Assembly (NCBI GenBank): GCA_022496185.1 | Contig: WTXG01000091.1 | Span: 62,001-126,000, forward strand | Length of the DNA stretch: 64,000 nucleotides | Reading direction: 5' to 3' | Source: Multifurca ochricompacta | Taxonomy: Eukaryota; Basidiomycota; Agaricomycetes; Russulales; Russulaceae | In this document: piece after piece, positions 1 to 10,953 of the stretch | How positions within the stretch are numbered: position 1 is the first letter of the stretch | Layout of the letters: the number at the start of each line of letters is the position of its first letter | Made by a program: the position numbers and the translations under genes | Notes under the pieces: generated by a model | Databases searched by the model: none | What the model was told of the DNA's origin: nothing | The model's input: only the letters and a program-made list of their open reading frames with translations

Positions 1-44
1 AATGGATCACCCCCCTCTTAATGTTGTTGCCACCGGTGACAACC

Positions 45-628
45 TGTTATGACCCCTGCCTAGCAACCCGATTTTCTTCACGATCCCAGCGACGACCCTA
101 CCCGTCCCCCTACTTTACATTTCCTGATCACGTCCCCTTCCTGGGATCCGTCACATGCTTTACTTCCTTCCCCGTGATTGACTTTGTCTCTGTTTGCCTC
201 GCTTTGTCTATGGTTGACTCCTCTTCTCTTATCTCCTATCCCTTATCGTACAACCGGACACTTACTTAGTTCCCTATCAGAAGCTAGGCTCTACGCCCTT
301 CGCTTTCGTATATTTGGGCCCACATGACTCCGTTCTCTTATCTCGTAGACGCCCATTCGATTGCGTATATAAGTCCGCTGTAACTACAATGTAGACCTCA
401 GACTCGACTTATTGAATACATCGGTGTTTGTCTTCTGGACTTCCCCTTGAAATCTCTGACTCGATCGTCTCAGTGCTTTTGGCACTTTCCGCTCAACATT
501 GTCACTCAGGAACAGCCCCGTTGACTTTGACTCATCCACTCACACTCCAAGGGGTCCTATTGATCTCTTATCTGAACATACGAAGCTGTCGCACAAGTCG
601 TGCAGAACGTCTCGCACCGGACGTAACA
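45..628 (+). repeat. Solo LTR with 5-bp target site duplication
   Basis: A 584-bp LTR begins TGTTATGACC and ends CGTAACA (TG...CA with short inverted ends). It is flanked by perfect CAACC duplications at 40-44 and 629-633. It matches the 5' LTR of element A in inverse orientation and the LTRs of B in the same orientation, including a TATATAAG box near 367. No internal retroelement sequence adjoins it: both sides read directly into the pol of element A. It is the footprint of a full element that inserted into A and then lost its interior by LTR-LTR recombination. Confidence 0.93.
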
Positions 629-633
629 CAACC

Positions 634-1260
634 AGTCGATCGCCGTCTTTCCACCAAAGGCTGTTGACTTCCTTTAAGTTGTGTGCATTGGCCCATGAAC
701 AGCACAGTTCTTGGTTCATATCTTGGGAAACCTGTGCCCATAGGTCCATATCGTGGAGGCTGACTATGGCAGTTTTTGCAAACACTTCCTCCGGGAGGAC
801 GGTGATGTCATTATTGTCATCCTCGCCTGTGTGCATGTCTGGTCTGCGTGACAGTGCATCCGCTCTGGCGTTCTGGCTTCCAGCAATGTGTTTCAGGGTG
901 AAGTTATATTCTTCTAACTCCAAAACTTCTCATGCCACATGTCAACTGATTTTGTGGGGTTCCTTCCAATACAATAGGTTGGAATAGTTGGTGTGGATGA
1001 TGGTCTTATGTGGGGTTCCGGCCAGGTAAGGTCACCAGTGTCGCAATGCCTTAACTATGGCTAGGAGTTCCCTATCCCAGATGTCATAGTTCCGCTTGGC
1101 TGGGGAGAAGGTCTCAGAGTAGTATGCCACTGGGTGAAGTACCTTGTGTGGCATCTCTCTGGTATAATACAGCTCCATTTGCAAAGTGAGAGGCATCTAC
1201 TTCCAATTCGAAAGGATGACGCAGATCTGGTTGGATGAGTACAGGCTCAGAGCCGACTAG
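634..1260 (-). pseudogene. Element A pol: RNase H end and RNase H-integrase linker
   Basis: Minus-strand translation gives the conserved end of Gypsy RNase H (HIAGSQNARADALSRRPD near 840-890), then the linker towards the integrase zinc finger (HDMDLWAQ... LWWKDGDRLVV), which stops where the solo LTR sits and resumes in 1-44. The stretch 960-1260 has recognisable but frame-broken RNase H. It is homologous to 7740-8390 of element B. Not functional. Confidence 0.8.
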
Positions 1261-2330
1261 GTCCTGATCTGTTCAAACGCTTGTTGTTGTGCTGAACTCC
1301 AATGCCATGGCACGTCCTTTTTCAAGAGATCGTTCAGTGGTCGTGTGATGCCTGAGAATCCTTTGACAAAAGCAGTCGGTCGGTAGAAGTTACAGAACCC
1401 AATGAATGACCGGACATCTTTGACACAGGTCGGCACTGGCCACTCCCGGATCCCCTGTACTTTAACGGGATCCATGTGCACTTGTCCTCTTTCTAAGATG
1501 ACTCCTAGGTACTCAACACTTTGTTGTTCAAAAGAGCACTTGGTGGGTTTGAGGTACAGGTCGTGTTCTTGGAGTATATCTAATACCTGATGCACATGGT
1601 CTCAGTGGTGATCTAGGTTGTCCGGGGTGGCTACCAGTATGTTGTCCATATAGACCACTACTTCTCCAGTAAGAATGAGATCACAGAAGATGTGGTTCAT
1701 CATGGCTTGGAACGTCGCTGGTGAGTTTGTAAGGCCAAAGAACATGACATTTGGTTCAAACAATCCTTGATTTGTTTTGAATGCCGCTTTACACTGATCG
1801 CCTTCCTTGATTCTGACGTTATTGTATCCCCACCGCATGTCCATCTTTGAGAAGAGGGACTTATCCCTCATAGTGTCTATGAGTTCGGAATGAGCAGCAG
1901 GGGGTAGGCATTCTTCACGGTGTGAGCATTAATTCGTCGATAATCCTGGACTGGCCGCAGCTTACTGTCCTTCTTCTTGATGAAGAAGAAGGGCGAGGCG
2001 TACTGCGACTTGGATGGGCGAATGTATCCTTTTGCCAAATGTTCTTCGAGGAACTCCGTCAATGCCACCTGCTCGGACTGGGATAATGGATAGATTTTGC
2101 AATCGATCGCTGCTGGCATGTCGGGGAGCAGGTCTATGGCGTGATCCCAGGGTCGAGAGGGTGGAAATCGCTGTGACTCTTCTTCTGAGAATACCCTCCA
2201 ATGTCGGTGGTAGGCGTGCGGTACTATGTCATCATAAGTCTTCTCTGTCTGCCCTGTATCGCCTTCTGGGCTAATTCTGAAGCCTTCGTGGCATAACAGC
2301 GACCTAGGTCTTTTCGCTGGCATCTGCAAC
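1257..2330 (-). pseudogene. Element A pol: reverse transcriptase
   Basis: Three adjoining minus-strand frames (1877-2329, 1602-1871, 1257-1595) make up a Gypsy RT. They carry the [18 protein letters not shown] region, [13 protein letters not shown], the [11 protein letters not shown] block, the catalytic box and the thumb block YLGVILE. The catalytic box reads YMDN rather than YMDD (codons near 1640-1652), so the second catalytic aspartate is lost. Frameshifts lie near 1600 and 1875. The order and spacing match the RT of element B at 6700-7690. Confidence 0.88.
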
Positions 2331-2532
2331 TTTCACCATCTGACATCTGACCGCATAATCATAGCCTGTCGACGTAATGATGGTGGGGTATGAATCTTTA
2401 TCCATTGTCGCATCGGCCCAATTGATCCGGGGTTCGAATGCAGCAAGCCATGGATACCCCAAAATAAGGTCTTCGTCCCCTAAGTCGGTAATCAGAAAGC
2501 GAATGACTTTTGTTATTTCCCCACTTGGACGT

Positions 2533-2865
2533 TTAGGTCAGTATAATGCGTGATCTTTCCAGCACGGTTGGCAGTTCCATCAATATTCCAGATGTTTTTC
2601 TCTTGGGGAAGAGCCTGCATCCCAGCCCCAAGGTTTTAATCATTCTTGGGCTGATAAAGTTGTCTGTGGCTCCAGAGTCCACTAAGATGTCTTGGTCGGC
2701 TGTCCTCTGTGTAGTCTCGAAATGAACTGGTATTTTCAATGATTTGAACCGACTAGTATACACAGAGGTAACATGGAGTGCCCTTGCCCAGGCCGATGGG
2801 GTAGAGCTTATCAAAAATCCTTCTTTGCAAATGCCTTCTCCACAAGGATGGCTGCACTTCCTCAC
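2533..2865 (-). pseudogene. Element A pol: retropepsin-type aspartic protease
   Basis: The minus-strand frame contains VHFETTQRTADQDILVDSGATDNFI; the DSGAT tetrad is the retroviral-type aspartic protease active site. It lies between the zinc knuckle of gag (about 2970-3060) and the RT, as in other Ty3/Gypsy elements. The flap and C-terminal part (DEDLILGYPWLAAF-like) is encoded near 2430-2490 in another frame. It aligns with 6285-6620 of element B. Confidence 0.85.
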
Positions 2866-2936
2866 TTTCCTTCATCATGTTTGCCCATATGTCTTGGGCC
2901 TTTTCTTCCTTGGTCCGCTTGTCTACAGCCAGTGGG

Positions 2937-4135
2937 TTATTGTTGATGGGGGCTGTCAGTGTGGCGTTTGCCACTGCAACTGTACTCCCTTCTTCGGACA
3001 GTCTCGGGACATATGCCCCTGCCCTTTACAGCGGAAACACCTCCTTCCTTCATCAATGTCTGCCGTTCGTCTTCTGTGAGCGTGGCTCTTGCCCTGACTC
3101 TGTCTGCTGAGGTATCCATAGCATTGGGATCCCTCTGAGTAGTGTGTGCTGGTTTGACTCCAAAGCGGCCTTCCACTGTTCTCGAGTCTTTCCTTTCTTG
3201 GTGTCGACTCCAAATCGTGTTTGGAAGTCGAGATAGTCCTGCTGCTGTCGTCGAGCAGCATCAACCCACTCGTCCCAGTCATGAGGGTGATGAACTGAAT
3301 GATGTTTTTGACAAGCGGGTTTGGCAGTCCTTGGGAAAAGAGGTCCAAGGTTGCTTCTTCATCTATCATAGCCTGCCGGTTTGCCAGGCTCCGGAATTTT
3401 GCCACATAGGCGTCGAGTTCTCCTTTTCCATTCGCAGGGACTTTAATTCCCTGGCTGCTTTCTGTTTTGCCTGTCCATCAGTAAGGCGTCTTTGAATCTC
3501 TGGGCTATGGTCTCCCAGAGGCCTTCACTGGTAGTACGGCGGCCACTCTCTACTGCTCGTTCAACCACTCGAGCTGTTCCATGTCCAATCGTCGACGGCG
3601 TCACCCCTGATGAGAGGAGGAAAGAGGTTGGCGCTGGAAGGGGTTGACATTTGGGCAACATCGTGGTTGAAGTTCTTAAATGTGGTGAACTCCAACATGA
3701 ACTTCTTACTTTGGGAGCGATCTCCCGTGAAGGTCTGGGGCAAGATCCCCGAAAGACGTCCCGATGGAGGAGGGATGTTCGGGACAACAGGGGGTGGGGG
3801 AGGAGGAGGAATGGGGTCAGGGAGTTGGGCAGCAATGGTGGACATGTTCTGGTGGAATGGGGTAATGGTGTCTGAGGATTGTATCGATATCTGAGGAGTT
3901 GTCAAAGCAGGGGCTCTGATCGTGACAACTGCTGGTGCAACCAGGGGTGTAGGCAATGCTAATACTGGTGCGTCTTCGCTATTCTCTTCGACGTATTCTT
4001 CTGGTTCTGAGTCGGTGATGATCGTGGGCAGGTTCTCTCTCCACGGTCCGAGACCGAATTCTGGTGGAGCGGGAGCGGTAGTAACCCACGAGTGTCTGCT
4101 ATCCGAGTATCAGATACGATACCAAACTCTCTTTT
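2937..4135 (-). pseudogene. Element A gag (main part) with CCHC zinc knuckle
   Basis: Minus-strand frames 3561-3956, 3443-3835 and 2956-3405 give a Gypsy Gag: a proline-rich region, PPSGRLSGILPQTFTGDRSQSKKF (capsid start), a capsid core and RCFRCKGQGHMSRDCPKKG, a canonical CX2CX4HX4C nucleocapsid knuckle near 3000-3055. The frames are shifted against each other. The N-terminal end is cut at 4135 by element B and continues at 11519. Confidence 0.85.
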
Positions 4136-4706
4136 TGTTACGAACCCTGTCTTCACCTGTGTTCTTTTTCTTGCCCAACGACGACCCCTCTTTACTGCCC
4201 ACACTACATTACCAGATCACGTCTCCATCGTGGGATCCATCACATGCCTTCGTCCCTCCCCGTGACCTTCTTGTTTGATCATGTTTACTTACTCTTATCT
4301 TGTTATCGCTTATCTCCTTATCATACGACCGGACACTTACTTAATACCCTATCAGAAGCTAGGCTTTACGCCCTCCGCTTTCAGATATTCGGACCCACTT
4401 GACTCCGCGTTCTTATCTCGTAGACGCTCACTGAATTACGTATATAAGTCCACTGTAGCTACCCTGTAGACCTCAGACTCGACTTATTGAATACATCGGT
4501 GTTTGTCTTCTGGACTTCCCCTTGAAACCTTTGACTCGACCGTCTCAGTGCTTTTGGCACTTCCCGCTTAACATTGTCACTAGGGAACAGCCCCTTTGAC
4601 TTTGACTCATCCACCTGAACTCCAAGAAGCCCTATTGGCCTCTTATCTGAAACACGTACGAAGCTGTCGCACAAGTCGTGCAGAACGTCTCACACCGGAC
4701 GTAACA
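4136..4706 (+). repeat. 5' LTR of element B
   Basis: 571 bp, from TGTTACGAAC to GGACGTAACA. It contains a TATATAAG box at 4441-4448. By the usual spacing, transcription should start about 30 bp downstream, near 4471-4476. All six single-base gaps against the 3' LTR are bases present here and missing in the 3' copy. Confidence 0.93.
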
Positions 4707-4708
4707 TC

Positions 4709-4719
4709 AAGTCGAGTCT
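4709..4719 (+). promoter_or_regulatory. Self-complementary primer-binding site of element B
   Basis: AAGTCGAGTCT, two bases after the LTR end, is the exact reverse complement of AGACTCGACTT at 4475-4485 inside the LTR, about 34 bp past the TATA box and so at the expected 5' end of the transcript. There is no TGG (tRNA CCA complement) at the LTR boundary. This is the arrangement known from fission yeast Tf1, where the first 11 nt of the mRNA prime reverse transcription. Confidence 0.72.
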
Positions 4720-4727
4720 CTCACAGT

Positions 4728-6285
4728 GGCTTCCAGCCGCAGTCAGACCCTCTTCCGGGAAGAACTCATCGAACGCAGAGACGAGAATAATCTTTCACAG
4801 CAAGTACTTGGCTCTGCCGCCTGGAAGGATTTGAATCCGAGTTTGGATACTACGTCTATCACGACGGAAGATACCAACCGGTAGAATACGACGACGAAAA
4901 GAGAGTCTGGTATTGTATCCGATACTCGGAAAGCGACACTCTTGGGTCACCACAGGACCCGCCCCACCTGAATTTGGACTAGGCCCGTGGAGAGAAAATC
5001 CTCCGGCCATTGTCACGGACTCCGAACCAGAGGAGTACGTAGAAGAACCCAGCGAAGAAGAAGCACCGGCATTAGCAGCGACTACGTCTCCGGTTGCACA
5101 TAAGGTTGTCACGTTCAGAGCCCCTGCTTTGACAACCCCCCAGATATCGATACAATCCACAATACCGTCACCCCATCCCTTCCACACATGTCTACCATCG
5201 CCGCTCAGCTTCCAGATCCTGCCCCACCAGCCCCAGTGGCGGCACCACCAAATATCCCTCCCCCATCCGGACGATTATCAGGAGTGCTTCCCCAGACATT
5301 CACTGGGGACCGCTCACAGAGCAAAAAATTCATGCTGGAGTTCACGACCTTTAAGAACTTCAACCATGACGTCCCACAAATTGTCAACCCATTTCAACGG
5401 GCCAATTTGTTCCTCTTCTGATTCGAGGGGATGCGGTTGACGACTGGACCATGGAACAGCTGGAATGGCTGAACGAACAAGTTGAGAGTGGGCGTCGTAC
5501 CACGAGTGAAGGTCTTTGGGAGACCATCGCGGAACGGTTTAAGGATGCCTTCACGGATGGGCAGGCCAAGCAGAAGGCAGCCCGAGAACTCAATCCCTTA
5601 GGATGGAAAAGGGAGAGTTGGACGCATATGTCGCTAAATTCAGAAGTCTCGCAAATAGGGCTGATGACAGATGAGGAGGCCACGTTGGACCTCTTCTCAC
5701 AAGGGTTGCCCAATCCCCTGGTCAAAAACATAATCCAGTTCCACCACCCCCATGACTGGGACACTTGGGTCGACGCCGCCCGACGACAACAACAAGACTA
5801 CCTTGACTTCCAAACGCGCTTTGGAGTTGATACTAAAAAGGGAAAGACGCGAGACCAATGGAAAGCGGCTTTCGGAGTGAAACCTGCCCAGCATGCCCAG
5901 AGGGATCCAAATGCCATGGACACCTCCGCAGATCGTGCCCGAGCCGGGCAGCGCTCACGGAAGATGAACGACAGTTGATGAAAGAAGGACGGTGCTTCCG
6001 CTGTAGAGCACTAGGGCACATGTCCCGAGACTGTCCAAAGAAGGGAGTACGCGTCGCAGCTGCAACCACCACAGCCGAGGCTCCCATTCATAACAACCCA
6101 CCCACTGTGGACAAACGATCAAAAGAAGAGAAAGCTCAGGATATATGGGCTAGTATGATGAAGGAGAGCGAAGAAGTGCGCGCCATCTTAGTAGAGAAGG
6201 CGTTTACAAGAAGGATTTTTGTTAGGCTCAAACCCATCGGCCTGGGCACGAGCACTCCATGTCACCTCTGTGTATGCTAGTCGAT
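4728..6285 (+). pseudogene. Element B gag with CCHC zinc knuckle
   Basis: Gag homologous to that of element A. The N-terminal block SSRSQTLFREELIE is near 4735, followed by an acidic, proline-rich linker, the capsid start PPSGRLSGVLPQTFTGDRSQSK near 5255-5325, and a capsid core from about 5420 to 5980 (GRRTTSEGLWETIAERFKDAF; DLFSQGLPNPLVKNIIQF). The knuckle CFRCRALGHMSRDC is at about 5995-6037. At least four frame changes (near 4840, 5180, 5410 and 5970) separate these blocks. In intact relatives the protein would form the virus-like particle. Confidence 0.87.
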
Positions 6286-6625
6286 TCAAGTCATTAAAAA
6301 TACCAGTTCATTTTGAAACTACACAGAGGACGGCCGACCGAGATATATTAGTGGACTCTGGAGCCACAGACAACTTCATTCACCCGCGACTGATTAAAAC
6401 AATGGGCCTGGGAAGGCTGGAACTTCCCCAAGAAAAAAAATTTGGAATATTGATGGAACGGCCAATCGTGCTGGCAAGATCACCCACTACACGGATCTAC
6501 AAGTCCAGGTTGGGGAAATAACAAAGACCATTCGCTTCCTGATCACAGACCTAGGAGATGAGGACCTTATCTTGGGTTACCCATGGCTTGCAGCCTTCGA
6601 ACCAAAGATAAACTGGGCTGACGCA
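6286..6625 (+). pseudogene. Element B pol: aspartic protease
   Basis: The frame 6219-6521 carries VHFETTQRTADRDILVDSGATDNFI, with the DSGAT active site near 6353-6367. A frame change near 6480-6550 precedes DEDLILGYPWLAAFEPKINW (6558-6617), the C-terminal protease segment that leads into RT in Gypsy elements. Confidence 0.85.
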
Positions 6626-6699
6626 ACATGGACAAAGACTCGTACCCAACATTATTACGTCGCTAGGGTACGATTATGCGATCCGGCATCCAGTAATAA

Positions 6700-7690
6700 G
6701 GGCTGTGCGTACAGAAGAAGACCCCGGCTACTGTTACGTCACCAAAGCATCGGAGTTGGCCCAGAAGGCGTACAGGGACAGACGAGAAACCTATCACGAG
6801 GTAGTGCCGGATGTTTACCAGCGGCATTGGAAGGTATTCTCCGAGGAAGAGTCACACCGCTTTCCTCCAGAGCGACCATGGGATCACGCCATTGACCTTC
6901 TCCCTGATACACCGGCCGCCATAGACTGTAAAATCTACCCTCTGTCCCAGTCTGAACAAGCTGCACTTACGGAATTCCTGGAAGAACATCTGGCCAAAGG
7001 ATACATTCGCCCATCCAAGTCGCAGTATGCCTCGCCCTTCTTCTTCATCAAAAAAGGATGGCAAACTGCGACCTGTCCAGGATTACCGAAAGATCAATGC
7101 GTACACTGTAAAGAATGCCTACCCCTGCCACTGATTTCCGAACTCATTGACACCATGAGGGACAAGTCCCTCTTCTCAAAATGGATGTACGATGGGGCTA
7201 CAACAATGTCAGGATCAAAGAAGGCGACCAATGTAAAGCGGCATTCAAGACAAATCAAGGGCTGTTTGAGCCGAACGTCATGTTCTTTGGCCTTACAAAT
7301 TCACCGGCAACGTTTCAGTCCATGATGAACCATATATTCCGCGACCTTATTCTTACTGGTGAGGTCGTGGTCTATATGGACGACATCCTTGTAGCCACCT
7401 CAGACGACCTAAACCATCACCGACAACGAGTACACCAGGTGCTAGACATCCTACAGGAACACGACTTATACCTTAAACCAGCCAAGTGCTCCTTTGAACA
7501 ACGGAGCGTCGAGTACCTGGGAGTCATTCTAGAGGAGGACAAGTACGCATGGATCCCATCAAAGTGCAAGGAATTCGAGAATGGCCTGTACCGACCTGTG
7601 TCAAAGACGTCCGATCATTCATTGGATTCTGTAACTTCTACCGACGTTTGTCAAGGGATTTTCCGGCGTTGCACGACCATTAAATGATCT
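6700..7690 (+). pseudogene. Element B pol: reverse transcriptase (YMDD intact)
   Basis: The frames 6705-7325 and 7181-7687 together give the [55 protein letters not shown]-like, [46 protein letters not shown] and VEYLGVILE. The catalytic YMDD is intact at 7373-7384, unlike in element A. Frame changes occur near 7055, 7120, 7175 and 7545, so the copy as read cannot make a full enzyme. Confidence 0.9.
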
Positions 7691-7724
7691 CTTAAAGAAG
7701 GACGTACCATGGCATTGGGGGCGC

Positions 7725-8210
7725 GCAGCAGCAGGCATTTGAGCAGATCAGAGACATTGTCGGCTCAGAGCCAGTACTCATTCAACCCGACCTGAGCCGC
7801 CCCTTTGAACTGGAAGTAGACGCCTCTCACTTCGCGAATGGAGCAGTACTGTACCAAAGAGATGCCACGCAGACACTCCACCCAGTGGCATATTACTCTG
7901 AGACTTTCTCGCCGGCAGAACGAAATTATGAATATCTGGGATAGAGAGCTCCTAGCCATTATTAAGGCTTTGCGACACTGGCGGCCTTACCTAGCAGGAA
8001 CTCCCATCAAACTAATCATTATACTGATCATTCCCAACTTGCTGTATTGGAAGGAACCCCATAAAATCAGCCGACGCGTAGCGCGAGAGGTTTTGGAACT
8101 GAAGAGTATAATTTCACCCTAAAACACATCGCAGGAAGTCAAAATGCGAGAGCAGATGCATTGTCACGAAGGCCGGATATGCATACCGGAGAGGATGACA
8201 ATAATGACAT
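7725..8210 (+). pseudogene. Element B pol: RNase H domain
   Basis: After RT the translation gives [20 protein letters not shown] (first catalytic aspartate region, about 7770-7830), [27 protein letters not shown] and, near 8100-8180, EEYNFTLKHIAGSQNARADALSRRPD, the typical RNase H end. The stretch 7935-8100 is out of frame. It is homologous to 634-1260 of element A. Confidence 0.8.
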
Positions 8211-8364
8211 TATTGTTCTCCTGAGGAAGTGTTTGCGAAGACCGCCGTAGTCAGCCTCCATGACATGGACCTGTGGGCACAAGTGTCACAGAACATGAAC
8301 CAGGAATTATGCCGCTCATGGGCCGATGCGCACAATTTGAAAGAATAAACGGCCTTTGGTGGAA

Positions 8365-9236
8365 AGATGGGGATCGACTCGTTGTCACCGGTGGCGACAA
8401 CATTAAGAGGGGGGTGATCCATTTTCACCACGACCTTCCCTCCGCTGGCCACCCAGGCATTGCAACACCTATGCCCTTGCCAAACGCGACTACTGGTGGC
8501 CCAACATGAAAAAGGACGTTGAAAGTTACGTGCAAGGATGTGCCGCATGTCAAGCAAACAAAGTGAACACACACCCAAAATCCCGCCAATACACCATTAC
8601 CCCCATATCGTCGACCCCTTTCCAAACCATTGCGATGGACTTCATTGTTAAACTACCTGATCACTGGGCTTTGATACCATCCTTACGATCACGACCATGA
8701 TTGTTCCAAGGCGGCCCTGTTCATACCTGTAATGAGACAATCACAGCAGAAGGAGTGGCAAGACTATACCTGGATCACGTATACCGACACTATGGTCTCC
8801 CCAAAAAGATCATATCCGACAGAGATACCAGGTTTACATCCACGTTTGCCAGAGCCCTGTGTAAAACACTGGGCATTGCACAGAACATCTCTACGGCTAC
8901 CATCCACAGACAGATGGACAGTCTGAACGGACGAACCAATGGTTGGAGCAGTATCTTCGGTTCTGGTGTAATGAACGACAAAACGACTGGGCAGATGGCT
9001 GTCAACTGCGGAGTTTGCACACAACTCATGGCCCAACGGAACGACAAAAGCTACCCCTTCTCCCTTATCATGGGCTGGACCCCGCGTACCACGTGGACGG
9101 ATAAGCCCACCAACGTCCCTTCGGTAACCCAACGAATGCGCCAATGGGAAGACTTACGCAATCGGCCAATGAAAATCTAGCAAAAGCACAGCAGCCCTAG
9201 CTGCGCAGCCAAGCACGTTCACACCTTATCAGCCCA
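8365..9236 (+). pseudogene. Element B pol: integrase
   Basis: The zinc-binding HHCC module is recognisable: HHDLPSAGHPG near 8430-8460 and CAACQANK near 8540-8565. The catalytic core follows: IAMDFIVKLPD (about 8626-8660), GLPKKIISDRDTRFTS (about 8793-8835) and, in another frame, an [15 protein letters not shown] block (about 8920-8970) with the glutamate. Together these give the D,D-E triad. Frame changes near 8500, 8670 and 8915 break it. Confidence 0.85.
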
Positions 9237-9662
9237 ATGACTGGGTCTGGCTCGGGGAGAAATATTCACACGTCACACCCCACAGCCAAACTAGCGCCTC
9301 GACGCCACGGACCCTTCCAGATCAAGGAAGCTGTCAGATGTGTCATACGAACTGCGATTGCCGCCCAAATGGAAGATTCATCCCGTCTTCCATGCCAAAC
9401 TTCTGACGCCATACAAGGAGACGTCCCTTCATGGGGAAAACTTCCCAAGACCCCACCTGACCTTATCGATGGCGAAGCGGAATGGGAAGTGGAGCGCATT
9501 CTAGACTCAATGAGAAAAGGCCGAGGGCGCAAGATGCACTACCTAGTCAAGTGGAAGGGATTCCCAGACTCTGACAGTTCGTGGGAGCCAGCCGGGAATA
9601 TCTTCGCCCCGGTCCTTATCTCGGAGTTCCATACCGGCACCCAGAAGCGCCCAGATGATTAA
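9237..9662 (+). pseudogene. Element B integrase C-terminus with chromodomain
   Basis: The frame contains EAEWEVERILDSMRKGRGR, then KMHYLVKWKGFPDSDSSWEP and AGNI. This is a chromodomain (about 9477-9610) with the aromatic/WKGF...SWEP signature that defines chromoviruses. In the family the module steers integration by binding histone marks. Upstream, the GPF(Q/K)I linker block (GPFQIKEAV near 9310) is also present. The frame ends at TAA 9660-9662. Confidence 0.9.
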
Positions 9663-9739
9663 AAGGAACAACCCCAGACCCCAGCTGAAGCTCCCCAGTA
9701 CATGCTCCCCCAGCAACGTCCTACCACATACAATCAATC

Positions 9740-10932
9740 ATGTCTTTCATCGCTGCCAACGCTGCCGTCGACGCCTTCACCGCCCACCGTAGTTGTCGAG
9801 AATTTCCCCTCCGCCATCCCTCTACACGTCCCTCTTCACCATTGACTACGAGGCTGCCGAAGCTCGAGTCAAGAACCAATCTCCCAACCCCAACAATGAC
9901 TTCGAACACTGTGAGGAGCCGCACCCAAACGACCTGGTGGGTATGGATCGGACGACGAGGTCCCGGATTCCCTTCTTCCTGAAAACCCTAACTCCTCCAC
10001 GTACTATCCACTGGAGATCACCATGGGCGATGGAACAGTTGCCATCGCCAAGTACATTTTCTACACCAACGGAGGATGGATGTCGCGGGTGCATGAAGAA
10101 GGACGGCCCAGTTTATGGAGCTCCGGTCTATCTGGAGGAAAGGTATACAGGCGTCTGCATCATACGATGACCGATGAGCAGCTGGGGCACTTAGCTGCCG
10201 AAGATCCCGGGCCTTTGCCATCGACGAGGTACTGAGTGACATGCGACTTCCGCGCCTCAAAGCCGAGGTAATGAGGCTGCGGAAGAATCTAACTCTACGC
10301 AATACACTCAACCGACAGTACAAAGAACATGCCAAGATGATGGCCCGGTTGACCAACGGGATGTTCCAAATCGAGCAGAGCTAGTGGAGATCCGAAAGAG
10401 GTTGGAGAAGGGGGACGCATATCAGACGATTGCTGAGAGGTACGCTGACACCTATGCCCGACCTCTCCCACCACGATCACTAGGGGCTGCCCCGGTGCTG
10501 CTGCCAAACCGATTCGAGATGCCGCGCATGCGAGAACCCTCGGGGGGAGACATGCTGGAGGTGCGACAGTAAGTACCACATCAGCTGGAACTGCCCCCTC
10601 AATCGCAAGTGGTGCCGGCACTGTCGCAGCAACCTGCATTGGAGCAGGTTCTGTATCTTCCGCCGAGTAGGAGTCGCGCCGACGATCACCAACCCATCTG
10701 GATGGTGTGGCAAATGCCTGCGTCACAATGCAGGACATCGGGAGTTGGATTGTCCCATTCACGACTTGTGCCGCCTATGTGGCAACGCGGCCCTTACGGG
10801 TTTCTCCGTACTCACCAATGCCCCCAAGATGCGGACAAAGAGAACTACACGATGGACGATTGTAATGTAGCGATGATTATCTGGAGCTGGTGCAGGATGA
10901 TGACGGTACGAGTCGTTTCTAGCCGGGTCTGC
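9740..10932 (+). pseudogene. Extra 3' reading frame of element B with three CCHC zinc knuckles
   Basis: About 1.2 kb between the chromodomain and the 3' LTR that codes in a chain of frames: MSFIAANAAVDAFTAHRSC (9740), FTIDYEAAEARVKNQSPNP (about 9835), YYPLEITMGDGTVAIAKYIF (about 10000), a basic, probably helical block LPRLKAEVMRLRKNLTLRN (about 10245) with MARLTNGMF and EIRKRLEKGDAYQTIAERYAD, then a cysteine cluster. The cluster holds CX2CX4HX4C (10553-10594), a second CX2CX4HX4C (10613-10654), CX2CX6HX4C (10706-10753) and a partial fourth from 10769. Nearly every frame step fits the loss of one base. I know no named family for it. It may be a nucleic-acid-binding accessory protein. A captured host gene is the alternative. 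Confidence 0.6.
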
Positions 10933-10939
10933 TAGAACC

Positions 10940-10953
10940 AGAAGAGGGGGTGA
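10940..10953 (+). promoter_or_regulatory. Polypurine tract of element B
   Basis: A purine-rich run (AGAAGAGGGGGTGA, to 10953) lies directly before the 3' LTR, where plus-strand DNA synthesis is primed in LTR retrotransposons. Confidence 0.75.
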
